This document shows, one piece after another, positions 50,094 to 57,690 of a stretch of 64,000 bases of DNA. Numbering within the stretch: the first letter of the stretch is position 1; each line of letters opens with the position of its first letter. Location: assembly GCF_002803155.1 (NCBI RefSeq), contig NZ_NNBP01000013.1, positions 32,493-96,492 of the forward strand, read 5' to 3'. The position numbers and the translations under genes are program-made. The stretch is from Streptomyces sp. CB02959 (lineage in GTDB: Bacteria; Actinomycetota; Actinomycetes; Streptomycetales; Streptomycetaceae). Below the pieces are notes generated by a model. It did no database searches, had not been told where the DNA came from, and saw only the letters and a list, made by a program, of their open reading frames with translations.

Positions 50094-51173
50094 ATGACAC
50101 GTATGGCACAACGGCCCGTGGGAGCGCGGAGGGCGACTGCCGGTTCCGCGGCGATGGTGGTCGCCGGGCTGGCCCTGGTGATCGGGGCGGCGGCTCCCGG
50201 GCAGGCGGTTCCCGTCGCGGCGGCTGCGGGAGCCCGGACGGCGCTGAGCTGCGGTGCTGCCGCGACGGCACCCGTGGCCGCGGCGAAACGGACGAACGTC
50301 GCGGCGGGGACGGAGACGGCGCCGGTCGCGGCCGCCACCGGAAACGCCGCGCAGCGGCTCTCCTACAGCCTCGCTCCGGAGGCGCCGATCGGCCTCTGGT
50401 CGTCCTCGAACGTCACCCTGCGGACCCCGATTTCCAAGGGCACCGTCCGCCTGGACGTCACCACGCACGGCTTCATCGCCGATTCCCTCGTGATCCAGCG
50501 TTACGACGGGAAGAGCCACCGCTGGGTCGACCTGGATGTCCGGCCGTCCGGCAGCGAGCGGCCGGACCGGAAGACGTTCTCGTTCCCGCTGTCGGTGGCG
50601 GCGAGCCCCGGCCGCCCCGCGACGGTGGCTCTCCGGGTCCAGGCCATCGACCGTCCCGGCCGCCTGGACGTGGCCGCCTCGGTCGACGACGGCCACGGCC
50701 GTACCTACCGCGCGCCGACGCGCAGTGCCGTCGTCGACCGGCCGACCGCCTCGGTCGCGGGCTGGCCGGGCGGTGCCGGCCTGGTGCGTGGCGGTGCGGC
50801 GAAGGAGTTCGCTCTCACGGTCAAGAACACCACCAAGCGGGCCTACCCGGCGCTCAACGCCGCGTACTTCGCCTACGGTCAGAGCGGCGGCCGCGCCGTG
50901 ATGCCCAGGGACCTGGTGCTGCAGCAGTACGTGCCCGGCCATGGGTGGCAGCGCGTGTCGCTGGTGCCCGGCGGCTGCGACCCGGGCATGTCCGCCGCGC
51001 TGGTCCCGACCGCCAAGACGCCGCTGGCACCGGGCGCGACCGCGGTCTACCGGATGCGCCTGGCGGTCGCGGGAGACGCTCCCGTGGCGGACGTCGAGGC
51101 GGGTGTGGCGGTGGGTAGCGGCGACACGTCGCTCTACTACCGCACGTTGCCGTTCAAGATTCGCGCCAGGTAG
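50094..51173 (+). CDS. secreted protein, two beta-sandwich-like domains
   Basis: A 359-residue exported protein. The N-terminus (ARRATAGSAAMVVAGLALVI to GQAVPVAAA) is a signal peptide with cleavage near residue 38-40. An Ala-rich linker to about 85 is followed by two repeated beta-rich segments: NVTLRTPISKGTVRLDVTTH and, later, EFALTVKNTTKRAYPALNAA. No LPxTG or lipobox, so it should be released or held non-covalently. Function unknown. ATG at 50094 is preceded by GAGTGGGGGCAAT. A long hairpin terminator follows. Confidence 0.75.
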   Translation: MTRMAQRPVGARRATAGSAAMVVAGLALVIGAAAPGQAVPVAAAAGARTALSCGAAATAPVAAAKRTNVAAGTETAPVAAATGNAAQRLSYSLAPEAPIGLWSSSNVTLRTPISKGTVRLDVTTHGFIADSLVIQRYDGKSHRWVDLDVRPSGSERPDRKTFSFPLSVAASPGRPATVALRVQAIDRPGRLDVAASVDDGHGRTYRAPTRSAVVDRPTASVAGWPGGAGLVRGGAAKEFALTVKNTTKRAYPALNAAYFAYGQSGGRAVMPRDLVLQQYVPGHGWQRVSLVPGGCDPGMSAALVPTAKTPLAPGATAVYRMRLAVAGDAPVADVEAGVAVGSGDTSLYYRTLPFKIRAR

Positions 51174-51198
51174 TTCCTGACGAGCGTCTCGATCACGC

Positions 51199-51252
51199 AC
51201 GGGGAGTCGGGGGAGGAGAGGCCGGGCGGCCTCCTCGCCTCCGGCTCCCCGT
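51199..51252. terminator. long terminator hairpin
   Basis: ACGGGGAGTCGG (51199-51210) pairs with CCGGCTCCCCGT (51241-51252) with one G-T wobble. An inner stem around AGGCCGGGCGGCCT makes it branched. It follows the secreted-protein gene. Confidence 0.7.
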
Positions 51253-51430
51253 CGGCCGTGTGCCGCCGTTGCGACGTGCAGTGGGAGCAGGCACTCGACG
51301 AGGCCCCCGTGGGCCGGTCACATGTCGACGCTACGCGGGCGCGGGGCCGGTGGGCAATTGCGGAAAACCGCAGTGCGAGCGGTGGTCAACCGCATGGTGG
51401 GGCGTCGGCTCGCTGCCTAGCGTGAGCGGC

Positions 51431-52102
51431 ATGATCGCAATGTCGGCTTCCGCGCCGTTTCTCGCATCCTCTGCCGAACCCGCCGGTGGTATCGCCGGGT
51501 GGGTCGTCGACGTCATGGGCGCCCTGGGTGCCGCCGGCGCGGGGGTGACCAACCTCGTTGACACCGTTCTGCCGTTCATCCCCAGTGAGATCGTCCTTCC
51601 CGTCGCCGGATTCGCGGCCGGTCAGGGCCGGTTGAGCCTGGTGGCCGTCATCGTCTGGACCACCGTCGGCTCCGTCGTCGGCTCGTGGATCGTGTACGGG
51701 GCGGGTGCCCTCCTGGGCCGCGACCGCACCCGCGCGCTCGCCGCCCGCATCCCGCTCGTCCGCCCGCACGAGATCGACCGGGCCGAGGCGTGGTTCGAAC
51801 GACGGGGCCGCGCCGCCGTGTTGCTGGCGCGCATGGTGCCGGTGGTGCGCAGCCTGATCTCCCTTCCGGCCGGGATCCAGCGCATGCCGCTGCCGGCCTT
51901 CACCGCCCTGACGGCCGCCGGCAGCCTGGTGTGGAACAGCGCCTTCGTGTTGTTGGGATACTGGCTGGGCGACAACTGGCCGCTGGTGGAGGAGTACGGG
52001 GGAATGGTGTCCAAGGGGCTGGTGGCGCTGGCGGTGCTGGCCGCTGTCCGTTGGTTCCTGGTGCGGCTGCGTCGCCGCCCGAGCGCCCGGCATCGCGCAT
52101 GA
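51431..52102 (+). CDS. DedA-family membrane protein
   Basis: A 223-residue SNARE-associated/VTT-domain membrane protein. The core has LVDTVLPFIPSEIVLPVAGF, then GAGALLGRDRTRAL, and the signature FERRGRAAVLLARMVPVVRS followed by GIQRMPL. Four to five transmembrane segments are visible. DedA proteins act in membrane lipid carrier recycling and proton homeostasis. Start is ATG 51431 (GTG 51422 is possible). Its stop overlaps the following kinase start by four bases (ATGA), so the kinase is coupled to it and may monitor membrane state. Confidence 0.88.
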   Translation: MIAMSASAPFLASSAEPAGGIAGWVVDVMGALGAAGAGVTNLVDTVLPFIPSEIVLPVAGFAAGQGRLSLVAVIVWTTVGSVVGSWIVYGAGALLGRDRTRALAARIPLVRPHEIDRAEAWFERRGRAAVLLARMVPVVRSLISLPAGIQRMPLPAFTALTAAGSLVWNSAFVLLGYWLGDNWPLVEEYGGMVSKGLVALAVLAAVRWFLVRLRRRPSARHRA

Positions 52103-53184
52103 GGCCCGTGCGCACGGTCGCCGGTCTCGTGCTCGGCACCGTCTCGGTGTGCGCCGCCCTCGCCGCCCTGGCCGCGTGGGGCGTGGCGCGGTGCAGCGGT
52201 CCGGTCGTCGGTGTGGCCGCGTGGGAACAGCGGCGCGTGGCCGTCCTGCTCGGCGGGGAGCGCGCAGGTCCGGAGGGCGTCGAGCCGCGCCGCGCCGCCG
52301 CGTACCTGTGGTGCCGCATTCCGGTCGGGCTGCTCGGCGGCGGGACGCTGTTGCTGTTGGCCGCGGGTGGCTGGACGGCCCTCTCCGGGCTCTCGCGCTG
52401 GCTGACCGGCCATGACGTCGACGGGATGAGCCCCACCTGGCCGATCGTCGGGTACCTCCTGACCGCCGGCCTGCTGCTGCTCTTCCTCGACCTGGCCGGA
52501 CTGGCCGCCGTCGTCGAGCTGGAGCGGCGGCTGGTGCGCCGCTTCCTCGGTCCCGACGAACTGGCCCGGATGCGCCGCCGGATCGACGAACTGGCCGCCA
52601 CACGCTCGGGGATCGTGGAAGCCGTGGACGCCGAACGGCGCCGCATCGAGCGCGATCTGCACGACGGTCTGCAACAGCGCCTGGTCGTGGTGGCGATGCT
52701 GCTCGGACGCGCGCGCCGCAAGGACAGCGCGGAGCTGTACCGGCAGGCACAGGCCGAGGCCGAGCAGGCGGTGGAGGAGCTGCGGCAGGTGGCCTGGCGG
52801 GTGTATCCCGCCACGCTGGACGAGTTGGGGCTGCGCGAGGCCCTGGCCCAGGACGCCGAACGTTCGCCGGTCCCCGTCGACATCACCGGCGACCTGGCGT
52901 GGCGTCCGGCCCCGGCCGTGGAGACGGCCGCCTATTTCGCGGTACGCGAGGCGCTCACCAACGCGGCCAAGCACGCCGGTGCCGGTCGGATCGACGTGGA
53001 GATCGGCCAGGAGGCCCGCCTGGTGCGCGTCACGGTACGGGACGACGGATGTGGCGGCGCCGATCCCGGAGGTCCGGGACTGGCCGGACTGGCACGCCGG
53101 ATCCGTGCCCTGGACGGACGCTTGAGCGTGGACAGCCCGCCCGGCGGTCCCACGCGGGTGGTTGCGGAGCTGCCGTGCGGTTGA
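52099..53184 (+). CDS. sensor histidine kinase (HisKA_3/NarL-type)
   Basis: A 361-residue membrane kinase. Two hydrophobic hairpins (about 7-27 and 70-150) anchor it, with a short external loop. The dimerisation/H-box is AERRRIERDLHDGLQQRLVV (about 192-211) and the ATPase has REALTNAAKHA, DDGCGGA and GLAGLARRIRALDGRL. Its 5' end overlaps DedA by four bases and its 3' end overlaps the response regulator start by 10 bases, so all three are one translationally coupled unit. The signal is unknown; envelope stress is plausible from the DedA link. Confidence 0.92.
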   Translation: MRPVRTVAGLVLGTVSVCAALAALAAWGVARCSGPVVGVAAWEQRRVAVLLGGERAGPEGVEPRRAAAYLWCRIPVGLLGGGTLLLLAAGGWTALSGLSRWLTGHDVDGMSPTWPIVGYLLTAGLLLLFLDLAGLAAVVELERRLVRRFLGPDELARMRRRIDELAATRSGIVEAVDAERRRIERDLHDGLQQRLVVVAMLLGRARRKDSAELYRQAQAEAEQAVEELRQVAWRVYPATLDELGLREALAQDAERSPVPVDITGDLAWRPAPAVETAAYFAVREALTNAAKHAGAGRIDVEIGQEARLVRVTVRDDGCGGADPGGPGLAGLARRIRALDGRLSVDSPPGGPTRVVAELPCG

Positions 53185-53819
53185 TGATCGCCGAGGACTC
53201 GGCGCTGCTGCGCGAGGGCCTGGTCCATCTGCTGGCCGATGAGGGGCACGAGGTGTCCGCCGCGGTCGGCGATGCGGACGCCTTGCTGGCCGCGGTCGCC
53301 GCCGGGCCACCGGACGTCGCCGTCCTGGACGTCCGCATGCCGCCCGGTCACACCGACGAGGGCCTGCGGGCCGCACTGCGGCTGCGGGCCGAACACCCCC
53401 GGGTGGGGGTGCTGGTGCTGTCGCAGTACGTCGAGCACAGATACGCCGCGGAGTTGCTGACCGCGGACACCCGGGGCATGGGATACCTGCTGAAGGACCG
53501 GGTCGCGCGGGTGGAGGAATTCCTGTCGGCGCTGGAGCGGGTGAACGAGGGGGAGACGGTGCTCGACCCGGAGGTGGTGCGCCGGATGCTGACCCGCTCA
53601 CGCCATGCCGACGAGCTCGGCCTGCTGACGGACCGGGAGCGGGCCGTCCTGGCGCTCATGGCCCAAGGGCACACCAACGCCGCCATCGCACAGGAACTGT
53701 TCGTGTCCAGAAGCGCGGTGGAGAAGTACACCAATGCGGTGTTCGACAAGCTGCGGTTGCCGCGGGACAGCGGTACGAACCGCCGGGTCCTGGCGGTGCT
53801 CCGCTTCCTCGGAAGCTAG
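53175..53819 (+). CDS. LuxR-type (NarL/FixJ) response regulator
   Basis: A 214-residue regulator from GTG 53175, ten bases inside the kinase gene. The receiver begins VRLMIAEDSALLREGLVHLL; the acceptor Asp is in VAVLDVRMPP; the conserved Lys in GYLLKDRVARV. The output domain is LTDRERAVLALMAQGHTNAA with SRSAVEKYTNAVFDKLRLP. It partners the kinase just upstream. Target promoters are not evident; no repeat resembling a site was found before the DedA gene. Confidence 0.93.
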   Translation: MRLMIAEDSALLREGLVHLLADEGHEVSAAVGDADALLAAVAAGPPDVAVLDVRMPPGHTDEGLRAALRLRAEHPRVGVLVLSQYVEHRYAAELLTADTRGMGYLLKDRVARVEEFLSALERVNEGETVLDPEVVRRMLTRSRHADELGLLTDRERAVLALMAQGHTNAAIAQELFVSRSAVEKYTNAVFDKLRLPRDSGTNRRVLAVLRFLGS

Positions 53820-53849
53820 TGGTGCCCGGCGGATCGTCGGGATGCGGGT

Positions 53850-53879
53850 GCCCCGGCGGCCCGCCCGCCTCGCCGGGGC
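53850..53879 (+). terminator. terminator hairpin after the response regulator
   Basis: GCCCCGGCG (53850-53858) pairs perfectly with CGCCGGGGC (53871-53879) around a 12-nt loop, starting 31 bp after the regulator stop. Confidence 0.75.
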
Positions 53880-53976
53880 GGGGCGGGTGACGTCAAGTGC
53901 CGCTGCGGTGGCGGAAGTTCGGGTCGGGAGTCGCCTGTCCGCTGGATTCGGTGGTCTTCCGGAAACCCGGTGCGGC

Positions 53977-54201
53977 TCAGATGCCGAGTCCGACCAGGGC
54001 GCCGAGGTTTGTCTCGTAGCCCGTGTTCTGGTCGGCGCCGGTGTCCGCGGACGCGGCGGCTGCCGCTCCGAGCGAGATCACGGCGGCCATCAGGGGAACC
54101 GCGACGAGTCGAAGGGCCCGACGGGTGCGGGTGGCGCGTCCCGAGGCAGGGCGCCTGTGCTCGGTGTCGTAGGTGTCGTCTGCCGGGGCTGTGGGGGTCA
54201 T
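53977..54201 (-). CDS. small secreted peptide/protein precursor
   Basis: A 74-residue precursor. Residues ~25-52 (TRRALRLVAVPLMAAVISLG then AAAAASA) are a signal peptide, leaving a short mature peptide DTGADQNTGYETNLGALVGL ending GI. No cysteines and no cell-wall signal. The function is unknown; mature length (~22) would suit a secreted signal or surface peptide. No strong ribosome site is seen, and a CATGAG/CTCATG inverted repeat (54206-54221) lies immediately upstream of the start. Confidence 0.55.
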   Translation of the reverse strand: MTPTAPADDTYDTEHRRPASGRATRTRRALRLVAVPLMAAVISLGAAAAASADTGADQNTGYETNLGALVGLGI

Positions 54202-54515
54202 GCGACATGAGGTAGCTCATGCGCGTGCGAGGTGCGCGTGGCGCGCCGTGGACGGTGCGATCGTAGGCACGTTTGGCGGCAGGTCGAGTGGTTCCCGGTC
54301 TGCCTTCCGTCGTCCGCCCGGCGAGGGATGGATCAATGGATCAGAGGTGTCCGTGGCGCTGTGGTCGCCGTGCGGTGCCTGCGTCGTGGCGCCGGCCCTG
54401 GGTCGCCACTGCCTCTTGGGCGGCCTGGGGCCGGTTTTCTGCTGCTGGTGATCGAGGCGGTCGGGAGCCGGGGTGCCCCGAGGCCGAGTCGTCGCACCGT
54501 CCCCGAGGTGTCGGC
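54202..54515. promoter_or_regulatory. intergenic region between Hmp and small secreted gene
   Basis: A 314-bp gap on the minus strand after the hmp gene and before the small secreted gene. CATGAG (54206-54211) and CTCATG (54216-54221) form a perfect 6-bp inverted repeat next to the downstream start, where it would occlude translation or transcription start. No other gene is seen. Confidence 0.4.
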
Positions 54516-55745
54516 CTACTGCTGGGCGAGCCAGAGGTCGGGGCCGAACACCTCGTAGTGGATCGCCTGCGGCGGGATCCCCTGGTGGAGCAGGGCGCCG
54601 CGGAGGGCGCGCATGAACGGCACGGGGCCGCAGAGGTAGGTGGTGAGGTCGGGCGGGAGCGGGAGCGTGCTGATGTCCACCCGGCCCGCGGAGATCGTCA
54701 CTGGTGCGGATGGCGAGGTCGGCACAGGTGCGGCTGTCGTGTGCCCCGGCTCCTCGTAGAACAGGTGGAGGGCGGCCTGCGGCAGCCTGCCCACCAGTGC
54801 GTGCAGCTCGTCGCGGTGGGCATGGTCGGCCGGGGTGCGGTCGGCGTGGACGACGGTGACCGGCCGGGACGATCCGGTGGCGGCCAGGTGGTGGAGCATG
54901 GCGAGCATGGGGGTGCCGCCGATGCCGGCGGAGGCCAGCAGGAGCGATCCGTCGCCGTCCGGCAGTGTCAGGTCGCCGAACGGGGCGGAGACGGCGAGCA
55001 CGTCGCCGATGCGGGCCTGCTCGTGGAGCCGGGAGGACACCTCGCCGGCCGGTCCGGTGCCCGCGCGCAGGCGCTTGACGGTGATCCGCCACTCCGGGCG
55101 TCCGGGGGCGCCGGAGAGGCTGTACTGGCGGATCTGCCGTGCGCCGTCGGGGAGTTCGACCTGCACGCTGACGTACTGGCCGGGGCGGAAGGCGCGGGCC
55201 GGGGTGCCGTCGGCGGGGCGCAGGGTGAGCGCCAGCGCGTCGGGGGTCTCCTCGTGCCGGGCGACGACCGTCATGCGCTGCCAGGTTCCGCCCTCGGGGG
55301 TGCCGTGCTGTGCGTAGAGGCGGGCTTCGAGGGCGATCAGGGCGTTGGCCATCAGCCAGTAGACCTCGTCCCAGGCGTCCGCGACCTGCGGGGTGACGGC
55401 CTCGCCGAGGACGTCGGCTATCGCCGCGAGCAGGTGCTCGTTGACGATCTTGTACTGGTCCGCGGTGACGCCGAGCGAGGCGTGCTTGTGCGCGATCCGG
55501 GTGAGCATCGCGTCGGGGCGCGAGTCGGGGTGCGCCAGCAGCATGCCGGCGAAGGCCGCGATCGAGCCCGCCAGGGCCTGCCGCTGCTCGCCGTTGGCCT
55601 GGTTGCCGCGGTTGAAGAGGTCGCGCAGCAGTTCCGGGTAGGCGTCGAACAGCTTCCGGTAGAAGACCTCGGCGATCTCTTCGATGGCGGCACCCACGAC
55701 GGGCAGGGTTGCACGGATGACGGGTGTGGACTGCTCGGAGAGCAC
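54516..55745 (-). CDS. hmp: flavohemoglobin, nitric oxide dioxygenase
   Basis: A 409-residue classical flavohemoglobin. The globin domain (about 1-140) has EVFYRKLFDAYPELLRDLF with the distal Tyr (about 29) and IAHKHASLGV with the proximal His (about 88). The FAD domain shows RPGQYVSVQVELPDGA and RQYSLS; the NAD domain shows LASAGIGGTPMLAML, and the C-terminal CGPVPFM and YEVFGPD are typical. It converts NO plus O2 to nitrate. GTG at 55745 has TAGGAGGTGGCT upstream. Its promoter region has a 13-bp palindrome, and the nsrR-like gene lies 101 bp upstream on the same strand. Confidence 0.95.
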   Translation of the reverse strand: MLSEQSTPVIRATLPVVGAAIEEIAEVFYRKLFDAYPELLRDLFNRGNQANGEQRQALAGSIAAFAGMLLAHPDSRPDAMLTRIAHKHASLGVTADQYKIVNEHLLAAIADVLGEAVTPQVADAWDEVYWLMANALIALEARLYAQHGTPEGGTWQRMTVVARHEETPDALALTLRPADGTPARAFRPGQYVSVQVELPDGARQIRQYSLSGAPGRPEWRITVKRLRAGTGPAGEVSSRLHEQARIGDVLAVSAPFGDLTLPDGDGSLLLASAGIGGTPMLAMLHHLAATGSSRPVTVVHADRTPADHAHRDELHALVGRLPQAALHLFYEEPGHTTAAPVPTSPSAPVTISAGRVDISTLPLPPDLTTYLCGPVPFMRALRGALLHQGIPPQAIHYEVFGPDLWLAQQ

Positions 55746-55764
55746 CAGCCACCTCCTATATCTA

Positions 55765-55777
55765 GTAGATGATCTAC
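55765..55777. promoter_or_regulatory. NsrR-type operator candidate before hmp
   Basis: GTAGAT-G-ATCTAC is a perfect 13-bp inverted repeat 20 bp upstream of the hmp start, in an unusually AT-rich stretch. Position fits repression by the adjacent Rrf2/NsrR protein. Confidence 0.75.
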
Positions 55778-55846
55778 CAATTTATGCGCGTGGTGGATCT
55801 GCGGGGAGGGCGTTCCGGGGCGGAACGCATGGGGGAGTGGGGCGGG

Positions 55847-56299
55847 TCAGTCGGGGCGCCGGCCGGTCAGGCCGGTGAGGCCGATCAGTACCGGGCCGGT
55901 GGGTGCGGCCACCACGTCGGACACCGTGAGCGGATCGAGTGTGGCGTAGAACGCCTCCTGCGCCTCGCGCAGTGCCCGGCGGAGCCGGCAGGCGGCCCGC
56001 AGCGGGCACGGCGGGTCGCCCTCGCAGGCGACCACCTCGTCCTCGCCCTCCAGCTCACGCACCAGCCAGCCCACCGATGCCCGGTGTCCCAGTCCGGTCA
56101 GTTCGAGTCCGCCGCCGCGTCCCCGCCGGGCCTCGACCACGCCGAGGTGCTGGAGTCGGCTGATCGCCTTCGCCATGTGCGTGTACGGCACGTCCATCAC
56201 CTCGGCCACCTCGCGGGTGGTCAGGGAGGCACCCCGCTCCGCGACGGCCAGGCGCATGACGGCGCGCAGCGCCAGGTCAGTGAACTTCGTCAACCGCAC
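55847..56299 (-). CDS. nsrR: NsrR, Rrf2-family NO-sensing repressor
   Basis: A 150-residue Rrf2 regulator. MRLTKFTDLALRAVMRLAVA begins the winged helix, with Asp8 in the position of the non-cysteine cluster ligand of Streptomyces NsrR. The recognition helix is VPYTHMAKAISRLQHLGVVE and the wing is RRGRGGGLEL. Three cysteines in ACEGDPPCPLRAAC (Cys92, Cys98, Cys104) have the spacing of the [4Fe-4S] cluster ligands. NO destroys the cluster and relieves repression. It starts at GTG 56299 and lies directly upstream of hmp. Confidence 0.93.
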   Translation of the reverse strand: MRLTKFTDLALRAVMRLAVAERGASLTTREVAEVMDVPYTHMAKAISRLQHLGVVEARRGRGGGLELTGLGHRASVGWLVRELEGEDEVVACEGDPPCPLRAACRLRRALREAQEAFYATLDPLTVSDVVAAPTGPVLIGLTGLTGRRPD

Positions 56300-56471
56300 G
56301 CCACGACGTTATCAAATGCGCATGTTAGGTTCCTATTCAGGGGTGGCCCCGTATGCAAGGGACCTGGTCAACGGCCCGATCGACGGGAAGGGCGCGGTGT
56401 CCGCGTCGGCTGCGCCATCATGCCCGTCGTCGCGCGGGAGCAGGACGCGGAGGAGTAGTAGAGGAGTAGTA
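56300..56471. promoter_or_regulatory. nsrR / cupin divergent promoter region
   Basis: AAATGCGCATGTT with the 8-bp palindrome ATGCGCAT at 56316-56323, 17 bp upstream of nsrR, resembles the ATGC-type half-sites used by NsrR proteins and may give autoregulation and control of the divergent cupin. Confidence 0.5.
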
Positions 56472-56519
56472 ATGGACGCGCAAGAACCGCATGGACACGC
56501 CCCGGATGGTGACCATTGA
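56472..56519 (+). CDS. 15-residue upstream peptide ORF, overlapping cupin start
   Basis: ATG at 56472 is preceded by AGGAGTAGTA and encodes MDAQEPHGHAPDGDH before TGA at 56517-56519. The stop shares its A with the ATG of the cupin gene (TGATG), a classic reinitiation arrangement. Three His and five acidic residues in 15 suggest a metal or pH sensitive leader, but this is inference. Duplicated GGAGTAGT motifs lie just upstream. Confidence 0.5.
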   Translation: MDAQEPHGHAPDGDH

Positions 56520-56959
56520 TGGCTGACACCCCGCACACCGGCAGCGCCGATTCCCCCGGTAGCACCGATTCCCCCGATGGCTGCGACGCCACCGGAGACC
56601 CGGTGCCGCGACTGCTCTGCGATGCCCGGGAGCTCGCCGCGGTCGACCCGGCGCCGACCGGAGCGCTGTGGCGCCTCGCCGAGTCCGGCCGCCAGCTCGA
56701 CGCCAACCTCGTCCGGCTCCCGCCCGAAGGGCGCATCGACACGCACGTCGAGCCGGAGCTCGACGTGATCCTCTACGTCGTGTCCGGCGACGGCGTCGTC
56801 GACACGGCACGGGACCGGCAGCCGCTCACCGAGGGCAGTGTGGTGTGGCTGCCCCGCGGGTCCCGCCGCAGTCTGACCGCGGGCCGGGACGGCCTGGCGT
56901 ACCTCACGGTCCACCGCCGCCGCCCCGGCCTGCAGATCAGGAACCGCGCCGGCTCCTGA
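56519..56959 (+). CDS. cupin-domain protein
   Basis: A 146-residue protein with one cupin barrel. It has ANLVRLPPEGRIDTHVEPEL for cupin motif 1 (a shortened metal site with His) and EGSVVWLPRGSRRSLTAGRD for motif 2. An acidic Ser/Asp-rich N-terminal tail precedes it. Metal-binding regulators or dioxygenases share the fold. Start ATG 56519 overlaps the stop of the 15-residue upstream ORF. It is divergent from nsrR, which suggests a role in NO or redox metabolism. Confidence 0.8.
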   Translation: MADTPHTGSADSPGSTDSPDGCDATGDPVPRLLCDARELAAVDPAPTGALWRLAESGRQLDANLVRLPPEGRIDTHVEPELDVILYVVSGDGVVDTARDRQPLTEGSVVWLPRGSRRSLTAGRDGLAYLTVHRRRPGLQIRNRAGS

Positions 56960-56964
56960 CCCGG

Positions 56965-57603
56965 CTACAGGGCGGCCGTGGCCGTCGCCGCGGGGAGCGC
57001 GGGCCGCAGTGGCCGGAACGTGCGGGCGGTGGCGTCCCAGCCCAGCGTCCGCCCGGTGCGGTCGTCGTACTGCCAGGCGTGGACGCGGAGCCGGCGGGTG
57101 ACGAGGCGGCGGGTGACGCACGGGTAGGTCCGCAGGTGGTGGAGCTGGGCCAGCAGATGGCGCTGTTCCGGCGTGCGGCTGGCGGTGGTGCCGGTGGCCC
57201 GCTGCTCGGGCCCGGGGCGGTGAGCGGCGCGGGCGAACCAGTTGCGCGCGAGCGGCAGTTCCGAGGACGGCGGATCGTCCTGGAGGGTCCGGAGAGCCGA
57301 GCAGTCGGTGTGGCCGCACAGGATGACGTCGGCGATGTGCAGCGTGCCGAGGGCGAATTCGAGGGTGGCCGCGATCCCGCAGTGGGCGTCGGAACGGTAC
57401 CGCGGGACGACATGGCCCGCGGTGCGGAGCTCGTGGAGCTCGCCCGGTGCGGTGCCGGTGAGCAGGGTGGGCACGACCCGGGAGTCGGAGCAGGTGATGA
57501 ACAGCGCCCGGGGGGCCGGGACGTGCGACGACGCGTCGGCGGCCGCCTCGGTGTCGGCCGGTGAGTGGGCGAGGGGGCTGGCGGAGCTGGCGAACGTACG
57601 CAT
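56965..57603 (-). CDS. beta-class carbonic anhydrase
   Basis: A 212-residue zinc enzyme that interconverts CO2 and bicarbonate. The metal ligands are in ITCSDSR (Cys38, Asp40) and CGHTDC (His98, Cys101), with Arg42 forming the usual Asp-Arg dyad. Normal length for the class; the C-terminus is Ala/Thr-rich. GGAGGTCAGTC lies just before ATG 57603. It is 5 bp from the convergent end of the cupin gene. No SulP transporter is fused or adjacent. Confidence 0.93.
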   Translation of the reverse strand: MRTFASSASPLAHSPADTEAAADASSHVPAPRALFITCSDSRVVPTLLTGTAPGELHELRTAGHVVPRYRSDAHCGIAATLEFALGTLHIADVILCGHTDCSALRTLQDDPPSSELPLARNWFARAAHRPGPEQRATGTTASRTPEQRHLLAQLHHLRTYPCVTRRLVTRRLRVHAWQYDDRTGRTLGWDATARTFRPLRPALPAATATAAL

Positions 57604-57690
57604 GACTGACCTCCGGTGGGATGGATGAGAGGTGGCTTACGTGAGCGGGCGCGGGGGCGATTCCCCCGGGCGGAAGGGTGCGGACGGGAC

